The notes: generated from the letters alone by a model not told the origin. 14,809 nucleotides of DNA from Sphingomonas sp. (GCA_019247755.1 JAFBAM010000067.1:1-14809), one strand, 5' to 3'; counted from the first letter of the stretch, positions 6,217 through 13,584 are shown. Numbers and translations are program-made.

Positions 6217-7644
6217 ATGACACGCTCACGGGCGACGCGGCTTGGCCGCGCAGGCCTTCTATTGCCCTTGCTCTTGGCGACCGCCTGTGCGGCGGTGCCG
6301 GACCTCGGCCCCAGGCCGATGCCGCGCGCGGCTGTCGACTATCAATCGGCACAATCACTGAACGGTCCGCAATCCGCTTGGCCGTCAGACGGCTGGTGGA
6401 GCGGATACGGGGATGCGCAGCTCGACGCTTTGATGTCAGAAGGCATCGCGGGCTCACCCGATCTCGCCGCCGCATTGGCGCGTTTCCGCACCGCGCAGGG
6501 CTTCGCCCAGCAGGCGGGCGCAGCGCTTCTTCCCAGCGTCGATGGGGTCGCTTCAGTCGACTATCAGAACCAGAGCCAGAATTTCGCGGGCAAGAATGGT
6601 CGCGTTCCGGCCGGCTGGCACGCTACGGGCACGGTCGGACTTAGCCTCAACTTCGACCTCGACCTGTTCGGCAAGAATCGCGCCGCGCTGCGCGCCGCCA
6701 ACAAGGATGCGGAAGCCGCGCGCTACGAGGCCGACGAGGCGCGTCTTCTGCTGACCACCGGCATCGCCTCGACCTATTCCGATCTCGCCGCGCTCCAAGC
6801 GCAGCGCGACAATCTCGAAGCGGCGCTCGACATCCGCAGCCAGTCGCTGAAGGTCGTTCGTGCCCGCTACGACGCCGGCCTTGAAACCATCGACTCGGTT
6901 CGGCAGGCCGAAGCCCGCCTCCCCCAGACCCGCGGGGACATCGCAGCGACCGACGAAGCCATCATGCTGGACAAGCATGCCCTTGCCGCGCTCCTGGGGC
7001 AGGGCCCTGACCGTGCGCTGACGATCGGCCGTCCCAAGGTCGCATTCCAGGCGCAGGGCATTCCGGCCAACGCCTCCATCGACCTGACCGGCCGCCGTCC
7101 CGACATCGCCGCCGCGCGCACTCGTGTCGAGGCAGCCGCCGAGCGGATCAAGGAAGCTCGCGCCGCTTTCTATCCCAACATCAACATCGGCGCCCTCGTC
7201 GGGCTGCAGTCCCTCGGACTTGGCAGCCTGTTCAACAGCGGGTCCCAGTTTGCGAGCGTGACCCCTGCCGTGACCCTCCCCCTCTTTCACGGCGGCGCAC
7301 TCCAGGGCCAGTACCGCGGTCGTCGCGGTCAGTATGACGAAGCTGTCGCCAGCTATGACGGCCAGGTCATCCAGGCGCTGCGCGAAACGGCAGACACGCT
7401 GACGAGCGAACAGCAGCTCGCAGAACGTCTCGCCCTGTCGCGCAATGCGCTGGCCGCCTATGAGGACGCGCTTCGCGTTGCCCGTGGCCGCTATGAGCAA
7501 GGCCTCACTGACTATCTGAGTGTGCTCACCGCGCAGGAGAGCGTCGTCAACGCGCGCCTCTCGGTAGCCCAGCTCGAATCCCGTGCCTTCACTCTCGACG
7601 TGCAGCTCGTCCGCGCCCTCGGGGGTGGATTCCGGGCTGCCTGA
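6217..7644 (+). CDS. NodT-family outer-membrane efflux lipoprotein (TolC-like)
   Basis: This is a 475-residue outer-membrane channel of tripartite efflux pumps. The signal peptide ends in a lipobox, LATAC, with the lipidated Cys at 24 followed by Ala, which favours outer-membrane sorting. The mature protein shows the internal duplication of the OEP family: ARYDAGLETIDSV near 216 and GRYEQGLTDYLSV near 423, each on the long periplasmic helices. Beta-barrel segments lie near NLNFDLDLFGKNRAALRAAN and TPAVTLPLFHGGALQGQYRG. The ribosome site AAGGGA (6201-6206) is 10 nt before the ATG. It is the first gene of the operon; the adaptor follows after 24 bp and the pump overlaps the adaptor. Repression by the divergent TetR protein is inferred. 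Confidence 0.94.
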   Translation: MTRSRATRLGRAGLLLPLLLATACAAVPDLGPRPMPRAAVDYQSAQSLNGPQSAWPSDGWWSGYGDAQLDALMSEGIAGSPDLAAALARFRTAQGFAQQAGAALLPSVDGVASVDYQNQSQNFAGKNGRVPAGWHATGTVGLSLNFDLDLFGKNRAALRAANKDAEAARYEADEARLLLTTGIASTYSDLAALQAQRDNLEAALDIRSQSLKVVRARYDAGLETIDSVRQAEARLPQTRGDIAATDEAIMLDKHALAALLGQGPDRALTIGRPKVAFQAQGIPANASIDLTGRRPDIAAARTRVEAAAERIKEARAAFYPNINIGALVGLQSLGLGSLFNSGSQFASVTPAVTLPLFHGGALQGQYRGRRGQYDEAVASYDGQVIQALRETADTLTSEQQLAERLALSRNALAAYEDALRVARGRYEQGLTDYLSVLTAQESVVNARLSVAQLESRAFTLDVQLVRALGGGFRAA

Positions 7645-7668
7645 CACCCTTCTTTCGGAGAATCTAAA

Positions 7669-8847
7669 ATGGCTGAACGCGATCCCCAGGAAATGCTGCA
7701 CGGCGAGACCCAGCAGGTCGAGCCGACCGAGGCCGAGGCTGCGGCCGTCAAATCTGCCGATCCGCGCCGCAAGAAGGTGCTGCTCGGCCTAACCGGCGCG
7801 TTCCTGCTCGCCGGCGGCGGATGGTATATGTTCCACGACACCGGCCACGTCTCTACCGACAATGCCTACGTTGGCGCCGAGAGCGCGCAGGTGACCCCGC
7901 TGATTGCCGCGGCAGTCACCGACGTGCCCGTCGTGAACACCCAATATGTCCACAAGGGCGATGTATTGCTCCGGCTCGACGATAGCGACTTCAAGCTCGC
8001 GGTCGAGAAGGCCGAAGCGGCCTATCTCAAGGCCCGGCGACAGTATCAGCAGTCATCGGCCACCAGCGGCTCGCTCGCCGCGCAGGTCGGCGCGCGTGCC
8101 GCAGACATCGGCCAGGCACAGGCGCAGTTCGTGGCGGCCCAGTCCACCGTCGCCAAGGCCAAGGCGGACCTCGACCGGCGCGAGCACCTGGCCGGCGACG
8201 GTTTCGTCAGCCGGGAGGAATTGACCAGCTTTCGCAATGCCTATGTCTCCGCGCAGTCCAACCTGCGCGAGGCACAGGCGGCAATTGCGCAAGCGCAAGC
8301 CAATCGCGGAGCTGCGCAGGAGAGTTATGCAGCCAACCAGGCGCTGATCGCCGGCACCTCGGTCGACACCAGCCCTGATGTCGCCGCAGCTAAGGCCGCG
8401 CTCGACCAGGCAAGGCTCGACCTGTCCCGGACCATAATCCGCGCCCCGATGGACGGCGTCGTTACCAACCGGCAGGTGCAGGTCGGCCAGCGGCTCGCCG
8501 CCGGCAATTCTGTGATGACCATCGTTCCGACCGGCGCCGTTTATGTCGACGCCAACTTCAAGGAGGGGCAGCTGACCCGTGTTCAGCCGGGTCAGCCCGC
8601 CGAGCTCGTCAGCGACCTGTATGGCAGCAAGACGGTCTTCCACGGAAAGGTCGTCGGCTTCGCCGGCGGAACCGGCTCGGCCTTCGCGCTTATCCCGGCG
8701 CAGAATGCGACCGGCAACTGGATCAAGGTCGTGCAGCGCTTGCCGGTCCGCATCCAGCTCGATCCCAAGGAGCTCGCTTCGCATCCGTTGCGGGTCGGCC
8801 TGTCGATGGAAGCGACCGTCGACGTCTCCCGGAAAGATCGCCGGTAA
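7669..8847 (+). CDS. EmrA/HlyD-family periplasmic adaptor of a tripartite efflux pump
   Basis: This is a 392-residue membrane fusion protein. A hydrophilic cytoplasmic tail (1-35) and one membrane helix (37-54) precede VSTDNAYVGAESAQVTPLIA (61-80), the characteristic opening of EmrA-type adaptors. The first lipoyl half follows (YVHKGDVLLRLDDSDF, 93-108), then a long Ala/Gln-rich helical hairpin (about 109-250) that would reach the outer-membrane channel, the second lipoyl half (RAPMDGVVTNRQVQVGQ, 258-274) and a beta-barrel domain. CGGAGAA lies 8-14 nt before the ATG. The stop and the next start share one base (TAATG), so it is tightly coupled to the MFS pump, as in emrAB. Confidence 0.94.
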   Translation: MAERDPQEMLHGETQQVEPTEAEAAAVKSADPRRKKVLLGLTGAFLLAGGGWYMFHDTGHVSTDNAYVGAESAQVTPLIAAAVTDVPVVNTQYVHKGDVLLRLDDSDFKLAVEKAEAAYLKARRQYQQSSATSGSLAAQVGARAADIGQAQAQFVAAQSTVAKAKADLDRREHLAGDGFVSREELTSFRNAYVSAQSNLREAQAAIAQAQANRGAAQESYAANQALIAGTSVDTSPDVAAAKAALDQARLDLSRTIIRAPMDGVVTNRQVQVGQRLAAGNSVMTIVPTGAVYVDANFKEGQLTRVQPGQPAELVSDLYGSKTVFHGKVVGFAGGTGSAFALIPAQNATGNWIKVVQRLPVRIQLDPKELASHPLRVGLSMEATVDVSRKDRR

Positions 8848-10379
8848 TGGAAAAGGCTACCGCTTCGCCAGCCATGTCCGGCAGCACTTTGGTGCTCGCC
8901 GGGCTGGTCCTGGCGGTCAGCAACTTCATGGTCGTGCTCGACACCACCATTGCCAACGTCTCGGTCCCGCATATTGCGGGCGGCCTCGGTATTTCCTCCT
9001 CCGAGGGTACTTGGGTGATCACCTCTTATGCAGTCGCCGAAGCAATCTGCGTCCCGCTGACCGGCTGGCTCGCCCGCCGCTTTGGCGAGGTGAAGGTGTT
9101 CATCGCGGGGATGGTCGGCTTCGGCCTCTTCTCGTTCCTGTGCGGGCTTGCCCCGACGCTGGGCGCTTTGGTCGCATTCCGCGTCGGCCAGGGCCTCTGC
9201 GGTGGCCCGCTGATGCCGATCAGCCAGACATTGCTGATGCGCATCTTTCCCAAGGAGAGGCACGGCATGGCGATGGCTTTGTGGTCGATGACCACCATCG
9301 TCGCGCCGATCTTCGGACCGATCCTCGGCGGGACGATCAGCGATAATTGGGGCTGGAACTGGATTTTCTTCATAAACGTGCCGATCGCGATCGTCTGCTC
9401 GCTCGCGGCCGTGGCCCTGCTGCGCGGCGTGGAGTCCAAAACGGAGAAGATCCCGGTCGATACTGTCGGCCTCGGGCTGCTGGTGCTGGCCGTCGGCGCG
9501 CTCCAGATCATGCTCGATCTTGGCCGTGAGCATGACTGGTTCGGGAGCTCGTTCATCGTCCAGCTGGCGCTCGTCGCCTTCGTTGGCTTCGCCTTCCTGA
9601 TCGCGTGGGAGGTGTTCGATCGGCACCCGATCGTCGACCTCAAGGTGTTCCGCCACCGCGGGTTTACGGTGAGCGTCACCGCGCTTGCCTTCACCTACGG
9701 CGCCTTCTTTGCGAGCCTGGTCGTCATCCCGCAGTGGCTGCAGACCTCGCTCGGCTACACCGCCACCTGGGCCGGCTATGCGACCGCGTGGAACGGCGTC
9801 GCCGCCGTGTTTATGGCTCCCGTCGCGGCGATGCTGTCGCAGAGAATGGATCCGCGAATTCTGGTGTCGGGCGGTATCCTATGGCTCGCCGTCACGTCGC
9901 TGACTCGCGTGATCTGGTGGACCAGCGGTTCCGATTTCTGGACGCTTGCCATCCCCCAGCTGATCCAGGGCGCTGGCATGCCATTCTTCTTCGTGCCTCT
10001 CACCACTCTGGCTCTCGGAGCCGTCGAGGAAAATGAGGTTGCGTCGGCAGCGGGGCTGATGAACTTCCTCCGCACCATGTCCGGCGCGATCGGGACCGCG
10101 ATCGGCGTGACGATGTGGGAGAATGGCGGCCAGAGCGCCCGGGATTCGCTCACCAGCACGCTCAACGGCACGCAGTCGACCATGGCGACGCTGCAGGCGC
10201 ACGGGTTCGGCGTCGAGCAGTCGCGCCAGTACGTCAGCCAGCTGGTCGATTCCCAGGCTAACGCCATCTCGACCGTGAACTTGTTCGAGCTGTTCTCCGC
10301 GGTCTTCGTCGCCGCGGCCGCCATCATCTGGCTTGCCCCCAAACCCAAGCACGCCGTCGCCGCTGGCGCCGGTCATTAG
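8847..10379 (+). CDS. EmrB/QacA (DHA2) family MFS drug:proton antiporter
   Basis: This is a 510-residue, 14-helix inner-membrane transporter that exports drugs using the proton gradient, here in a tripartite complex with the two upstream products. TM1 carries the DHA2 motif LDTTIANVSVP (31-41) with the membrane-embedded Asp. Motif A is GWLARRFGEVKVF (73-85) and the antiporter motif C lies around 152-162 (VAPIFGPILGG). The last helix near 490 is followed by a short KPKHAVAAGAGH tail. Length and topology match EmrB. The start overlaps the adaptor stop. A strong ribosome site lies across its stop and drives a small downstream ORF. The drug range is unknown. Confidence 0.95.
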   Translation: MEKATASPAMSGSTLVLAGLVLAVSNFMVVLDTTIANVSVPHIAGGLGISSSEGTWVITSYAVAEAICVPLTGWLARRFGEVKVFIAGMVGFGLFSFLCGLAPTLGALVAFRVGQGLCGGPLMPISQTLLMRIFPKERHGMAMALWSMTTIVAPIFGPILGGTISDNWGWNWIFFINVPIAIVCSLAAVALLRGVESKTEKIPVDTVGLGLLVLAVGALQIMLDLGREHDWFGSSFIVQLALVAFVGFAFLIAWEVFDRHPIVDLKVFRHRGFTVSVTALAFTYGAFFASLVVIPQWLQTSLGYTATWAGYATAWNGVAAVFMAPVAAMLSQRMDPRILVSGGILWLAVTSLTRVIWWTSGSDFWTLAIPQLIQGAGMPFFFVPLTTLALGAVEENEVASAAGLMNFLRTMSGAIGTAIGVTMWENGGQSARDSLTSTLNGTQSTMATLQAHGFGVEQSRQYVSQLVDSQANAISTVNLFELFSAVFVAAAAIIWLAPKPKHAVAAGAGH

Positions 10380-10388
10380 GAGAAAGAG

Positions 10389-10523
10389 ATGTTCGTTCTC
10401 GTCGCCATTGCCATCATCGAACTAGGTCTACTCGCAGTGACAATCTGGACAGCGCGGGGCGGGCTTGCGCCAGCTCGAGCACGGATTGCCCGTGGGTCGA
10501 ACGACTTTCCTCACGCGCTCTGA
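10389..10523 (+). CDS. Putative 44-residue single-span membrane protein at the end of the efflux operon
   Basis: The ORF encodes 44 residues. Residues 2-20 (FVLVAIAIIELGLLAVTIW) form one hydrophobic segment with a single acidic residue (Glu11). A basic tail with four Arg follows and ends in NDFPHAL. Its ATG lies 9 bp after the pump stop, preceded by AGGAGAAAGAG, one of the strongest ribosome sites in the window. That position and the topology suggest a small partner of the pump, in the way AcrZ binds AcrB, but there is no sequence similarity I can claim. Two CTA codons, unusual for this GC-rich DNA, argue somewhat against it. I recognise no family. A strong inverted repeat begins 10 bp downstream. 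Confidence 0.45.
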   Translation: MFVLVAIAIIELGLLAVTIWTARGGLAPARARIARGSNDFPHAL

Positions 10524-10532
10524 AATCCCCTA

Positions 10533-10572
10533 GCGGCTGCTCGACATTCTCCCTCGTCCCTTGAGCAGCCGC
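10533..10572. terminator. Large inverted repeat between convergent transcripts, possible terminator
   Basis: GCGGCTGCTC (10533-10542) pairs perfectly with GAGCAGCCGC (10563-10572), extended inward by a G-T and an A-T pair, with a pyrimidine-rich 16-nt loop. It lies between the end of the efflux operon and the end of the opposite-strand DUF2807 gene. There is no T tract on either side, so it is either a U-less bidirectional terminator or an RNA-stabilising 3' hairpin. Confidence 0.45.
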
Positions 10573-10639
10573 GGGCGCGGCCGGCATGTCATTGCCCCGA
10601 TAGCCGGTCGCGCCCACCTCTAGTGGATATCAGCCTGGG

Positions 10640-11203
10640 TCAGGAGCCCGGACTCACCGCGCCGCCGCCGCGCACGGCCATGCTGACGTTGGGATTGCCC
10701 CAATAACGAACGTGACCTCCGCCGTTCACGGCTGCCGACAATGAAGCGCGCGGCCTTACCAGCAGCTCGCCACCGCCGTTCACCGCAGCGGAAACGTTCA
10801 CGGCGTCGATCGAGCGTGCATCAATCTTGCCGCCGCCGTTCACCGCAGCCGAAAGCTGCGATTGCGCGCCGAAGCCGCCTGCCGTCGTAATGAGGCCGCC
10901 GCCGCTCACCGCCAGGTCGGGCGCGCGCGGCGATTGGATGACGACCTGGAGCCGATAATGCTGCGGGCATTGCTCGTTGCAGGTATCGATGCGGAGCTTG
11001 CCGTCGGCCGTGACGTGCATCCGCGTGAACTGGCTGCTCCCTTCTTCGATGGTCACGCGCTGCGTGGATCCGGGAACGACCGTCACGACCCCGCCACCGC
11101 GCAGCTCGACACCACGAAAGTCTGGGACGTTGACCAGCTCGGTGGCGAGGACCGGGGCAGAAGCCGCAAGCGCAGCGGCAAACAAGGGCAGGATCGAGCG
11201 CAT
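10640..11203 (-). CDS. Secreted DUF2807 (head GIN domain) protein with SAAVNGGG repeats
   Basis: This is a 187-residue exported protein. A signal peptide spans residues 1-20 (cleavage after VLA). The first half, VPDFRGVELRGGGVVTVVPG and TADGKLRIDTC, matches the opening of the DUF2807/GIN domain, a right-handed beta-helix found in putative adhesin-like surface proteins. Residues 75 and 79 are the only cysteines and could form a short disulfide. The second half repeats a turn every 18-20 residues: SGGG at 100-103, SAAVNGGG at 118-125, 138-145 and 156-163, and SMAVRGGG at 174-181. The function of the family is unknown. A ribosome site GGAAAGG lies upstream of the ATG, and overlapping palindromes lie about 23-43 bp upstream. 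It converges on the efflux operon. Confidence 0.82.
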   Translation of the reverse strand: MRSILPLFAAALAASAPVLATELVNVPDFRGVELRGGGVVTVVPGSTQRVTIEEGSSQFTRMHVTADGKLRIDTCNEQCPQHYRLQVVIQSPRAPDLAVSGGGLITTAGGFGAQSQLSAAVNGGGKIDARSIDAVNVSAAVNGGGELLVRPRASLSAAVNGGGHVRYWGNPNVSMAVRGGGAVSPGS

Positions 11204-11225
11204 GGAGAAGCCTTTCCGATATGTT

Positions 11226-11246
11226 CGCTACATATGTAGCGCTACA
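11226..11246. promoter_or_regulatory. Overlapping palindromic operator upstream of the DUF2807 gene
   Basis: Two perfect palindromes overlap: CGCTACATATGTAGCG (11226-11241) and TGTAGCGCTACA (11235-11246). Three alternating copies of the half-site GCTACA/TGTAGC result. The second palindrome has the central CG and spacing typical of LacI-family operators. On the minus strand it lies between a possible -35 TTGTAG (11248-11243) and a possible -10 CATATC (about 11224-11219), so it probably controls the DUF2807 gene; the divergent GST gene is about 60 bp away. Confidence 0.55.
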
Positions 11247-11305
11247 AATGCAGCGTGTCTAGCCCTGCCTTGCGCGGCTGCAGGTTCGGGAGCATTCGAA
11301 CGGCC

Positions 11306-12055
11306 ATGACCAAGCCCCTCTCCGTCATCGGCAGCTACGTCAGCCCTTACGTCCGCAAGGTCCTGGCCTGCATGAACCTTAAGGGCCTGAGCTACGAGGT
11401 CGATCCAATCACGCCGTTCTTCGGCAATGACGAGTTTCGGCGCCTCAGCCCGCTTTGCCGGATCCCGGTACTGATCGACGGCGACTTCTCGGTCAGTGAT
11501 TCATCGGTGATCTGCGCCTATCTCGACGAAGCCTATGCCGGCCATCCGCTGTTTCCTGTCGATCCCAAGGGTCGTGCCCGTGCGCGATGGCTCGAAGAGT
11601 TTGCCGACACCCGCCTCGGCGACGTCTTCATCTGGAACTTCTTCTATCAGAAAGTCGTCCATCCGCTGGTTTGGGGCGAGCCCGGCGACCAGGCACGGAT
11701 CGACAAGGCGCTGAGCGAGGACATTCCGGCAGCGCTCCACTATTTGGAGGGAGAGCTCCCCGCCGACGGCTTCCTGTTCGGCGACATCGGCGCCGCCGAT
11801 ATTTCGATCGCGAGCTTCTTCCTCAACGCGCGTTATGGCGGGTTCGAGGTCGACAAGGCACGCTGGCCGCGGACGGCAGCATTTGTCGAACGGACCCTCG
11901 CCCATCCCTGCCTCGCACCCCTGCTGAAGCTGGAAGACGTTCAGCGCAACGCCGACATCAAGGGCCGCCGACAGGCGCTTCTCGACGCTGGGGCGAGGCT
12001 GACTGAGACGACCCTAGGCGTCCGCGAGCCGCGCAAGGGGGTGATGCAGCTCTAA
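11306..12055 (+). CDS. Glutathione S-transferase family protein
   Basis: This is a 249-residue cytoplasmic protein with a thioredoxin-like N-terminal domain and a helical C-terminal domain. Diagnostic residues are SYVSPYVRKV (10-19), where Ser13 is the likely glutathione-activating residue, RIPVLID (52-58) with the cis-proline at 54, and the glutathione gamma-glutamyl contact DS at 65-66. The helical domain runs from about residue 88. The C-terminus has an extra tail of about 25 residues (RRQALLDAGARLTETTLG). The ATG at 11306 is used instead of the upstream GTG at 11255, because the family starts just before the first strand (KPLSVIGSYVSP). The nearest purine-rich site, GGGAG, is rather far (13 nt). 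It ends 3 bp from the opposite-strand response regulator. The substrate is unknown. Confidence 0.9.
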   Translation: MTKPLSVIGSYVSPYVRKVLACMNLKGLSYEVDPITPFFGNDEFRRLSPLCRIPVLIDGDFSVSDSSVICAYLDEAYAGHPLFPVDPKGRARARWLEEFADTRLGDVFIWNFFYQKVVHPLVWGEPGDQARIDKALSEDIPAALHYLEGELPADGFLFGDIGAADISIASFFLNARYGGFEVDKARWPRTAAFVERTLAHPCLAPLLKLEDVQRNADIKGRRQALLDAGARLTETTLGVREPRKGVMQL

Positions 12056-12058
12056 CGC

Positions 12059-12634
12059 TTAGTGCTGATGGCCCGAGATCCAATGCTCGAGCCGCGTCCT
12101 CAATGACCGCTTTGATGGGATGAAACCGGGCTGCGGCGCCGGCTCTTCGGTCGCCTCATAGATCGTCAGATTCTCCGGCATCTTGGGTCGATGAGTCTCA
12201 CGGCCGCGCAGCAGGTCTTCCGCCGCCGCCAGCGAGCGATGCACGTCCTCGGCCGTGAAAGGCTTCATCAGGCAGCCGAGCGCGAGGTCCGGCATCGGAA
12301 AGCGCGGCGCCTTGCCGCTCACGAACAGGCACGGAACGCCGAGGTCGTTAAGCCGCACCGCAACCGAAAAGCCGGTCGACCCATGTGCTAGGTGCAGGTC
12401 AAGAAGGACAAGGTCGGGCTGATACTGCTCCGTCGCAGCGATCGCGCCGTCAGCATCCTCGGCCATCGCCACGACACGATAACGCGGGTTGTCTTCCACC
12501 AGATATTTGAGCGTCACCGCCAGCTGGCTGTCGTCCTCGACGATGAGGATATTGAGCACCCGCACGTCCTCCCCGAAGCGGAGATTCTTCTCGGAAAATC
12601 CGCGACTTGAATGCTTGCGCGGAACGGAGCGCAT
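12059..12634 (-). CDS. Stand-alone response regulator (receiver domain only)
   Basis: A CheY-like receiver domain occupies residues 27-145 of this 191-residue protein. The acidic pocket is EDD at 33-35, the phospho-acceptor is Asp79 in LVLLDLHL, the switch Ser is S106 (LFVSGK) and the conserved Lys is K124 (LMKPF). No DNA-binding or enzymatic output domain follows; the 45-residue tail (RPKMPENLTIYEATEEPAPQ and a basic end) is unassigned. The start is uncertain. The ATG at 12634 has AGGGGA 5 nt upstream, but a GTG at 12559 has GGGGAGG 8 nt upstream and would begin directly at the domain (MLNILIVEDD, 166 residues). No histidine kinase is encoded nearby. Confidence 0.88.
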   Translation of the reverse strand: MRSVPRKHSSRGFSEKNLRFGEDVRVLNILIVEDDSQLAVTLKYLVEDNPRYRVVAMAEDADGAIAATEQYQPDLVLLDLHLAHGSTGFSVAVRLNDLGVPCLFVSGKAPRFPMPDLALGCLMKPFTAEDVHRSLAAAEDLLRGRETHRPKMPENLTIYEATEEPAPQPGFIPSKRSLRTRLEHWISGHQH

Positions 12635-12693
12635 GCGAATCCCCTGTGAACAAGGTTATCGCCGAGGCGAGGAAGAGCCGCGCCGAAACGAAG

Positions 12694-12727
12694 AAGGCGC
12701 CCCGGAACAACTGTCCCGAGGCGCCTT
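12694..12727 (-). terminator. Terminator of the cell wall hydrolase gene
   Basis: GGCGCC arms at 12720-12725 and 12696-12701 pair and extend by A-T pairs outside and, past one mismatch, C-G pairs inside (CGG/CCG). The loop is about 10 nt. In the minus direction a moderately T-rich run (TTCTTCGTTTC) follows. It starts 22 bp after the hydrolase stop and about 60 bp before the response regulator, so the two are probably separate transcripts. Confidence 0.6.
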
Positions 12728-12749
12728 TCACCCCTCCAAAAGGTTTGCG

Positions 12750-13412
12750 TTAGGCGCGGTAGAAAAGGTGCGCGCCGATCTTCTCGACCATGTTCAGACG
12801 ATGACCCCATGACGGGTCGACGTACGTTGCGTGGTACCACAGGACATTCTGGTCGACGCTAGGTACGACGTTCGCCATCGCCAGGCGCGCGACGCCCTGC
12901 GCACGGCCCCAGGCGGCCGATGCCGTATCGATCGCAGGGAATTCGCCACGGCGAACGAAGGAGAATTGTGCCGGCTGCTTGACGACGCTGCACCAGTCGG
13001 TCGGATAGAGGCCCGAGGCAGCGCGATTCATGACCACGCGGGCAACCGCGAGTTGGCCCTCGACGCTTTCGCCGCGTGCTTCGAAATAGACTGCGGTCGC
13101 AAGGCAGTTCGCCTGCTCGTCCAGCGGCGCGCCAACGCTATACTTGTCGACCAGGGCGTAAAGCGGCCAGCCGCCCTTGTAGAGCCACGCCGCTTCCGCC
13201 GCGATCGACGCCGCAAGCTTGACCGTGACCGATTGGGCCGGCTGCGCCTGCGTCACCGCGCCAAGGCTGTTGGCAACCGCGGTGGTCGTCGCAACCGCGG
13301 GACGCACCAAGGATGCTGCGCTCAGGTCCTGCGCCGAAGCGCTCGAACCGATCGCAAGCATGAACAGGCCAATGACTGCGGACGCGGCGCGTCCGCCGAT
13401 AAGCTTTACCAC
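12750..13412 (-). CDS. SleB-family cell wall hydrolase (Hydrolase_2), exported
   Basis: This is a 220-residue peptidoglycan hydrolase of the SleB/CwlJ catalytic family, which acts as a lytic transglycosylase in characterised members. A signal peptide spans residues 1-27 (cut after SASA). A low-complexity linker (28-60) leads to the catalytic domain at about 98-219. The core motif is AVYFEARGES (107-116), with Glu111 the likely catalytic acid. It is followed by VARVVMNR (123-130), Cys103 and Cys141, QFSF (149-152) and the WYHATYV segment (192-198). In a Gram-negative, non-sporing context it is probably a cell-wall remodelling enzyme and not a germination enzyme. The start is GTG (13412); no ATG lies near the signal peptide. 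The leader of about 140 nt has several alternative hairpins. Confidence 0.9.
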   Translation of the reverse strand: MVKLIGGRAASAVIGLFMLAIGSSASAQDLSAASLVRPAVATTTAVANSLGAVTQAQPAQSVTVKLAASIAAEAAWLYKGGWPLYALVDKYSVGAPLDEQANCLATAVYFEARGESVEGQLAVARVVMNRAASGLYPTDWCSVVKQPAQFSFVRRGEFPAIDTASAAWGRAQGVARLAMANVVPSVDQNVLWYHATYVDPSWGHRLNMVEKIGAHLFYRA

Positions 13413-13445
13413 TTCTGTGTTTGCCCTTGTGCTGGCGGATGGATG

Positions 13446-13553
13446 CCCGCTGGAGGCGCCTTGTCAGCGCTCTGTACGCTCCAGCGGGGATCGCCCCGTC
13501 TTGCGAGCCCCGCGTCTTAGTCGCTTGGGGCTCACCGCTCTCAATCGCTGGAG
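13446..13553 (-). promoter_or_regulatory. Structured 5' leader of the cell wall hydrolase gene
   Basis: The minus-strand leader carries competing pairings. CTCCAGCG occurs twice (13553-13546 and 13455-13448) and CGCTGGAG once between them (13486-13479), so the middle copy can pair with either; with the near copy the stem is 10 bp perfect (13446-13455/13479-13488). GAGCCCC (13533-13527) pairs perfectly with GGGGCTC (13511-13505), but also with an upstream GGGCTC. A small hairpin CGGGGCGATCCCCG (13498-13485) overlaps the 10-bp stem. It resembles a switching leader RNA. I recognise no known riboswitch class. Confidence 0.4.
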
Positions 13554-13555
13554 CC

Positions 13556-13584
13556 CAGATATGTGAACGTTTATTCGACGCCAA
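13556..13584 (-). promoter_or_regulatory. Possible promoter of the cell wall hydrolase gene
   Basis: On the minus strand TTGGCG (13584-13579) is followed after 17 bp by TATCTG (13561-13556). The -10 resembles that of the tRNA promoter in this window. Transcription would begin near 13549, giving a leader of about 137 nt. If that start is exact, the first CTCCAGCG copy would be partly lost from the RNA. Confidence 0.35.

Noticed and set aside
6553..7701. A 382-codon minus-strand open frame opposite the NodT gene
   Set aside because: It is fully antisense to a gene with clear family motifs; it has no recognisable domain and no ribosome site context.
8592..9656. A 354-codon minus-strand open frame opposite EmrA/EmrB
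   Set aside because: Its composition (Arg, Asp, His, Gln) mirrors the hydrophobic codons of the transporter; it is a shadow.
10414..10617. A 67-codon minus-strand ORF opposite the small efflux-linked ORF
   Set aside because: It has no ribosome site, mixed low-complexity composition, and crosses the inverted repeat at 10533-10572. The + strand ORF has far better signals.
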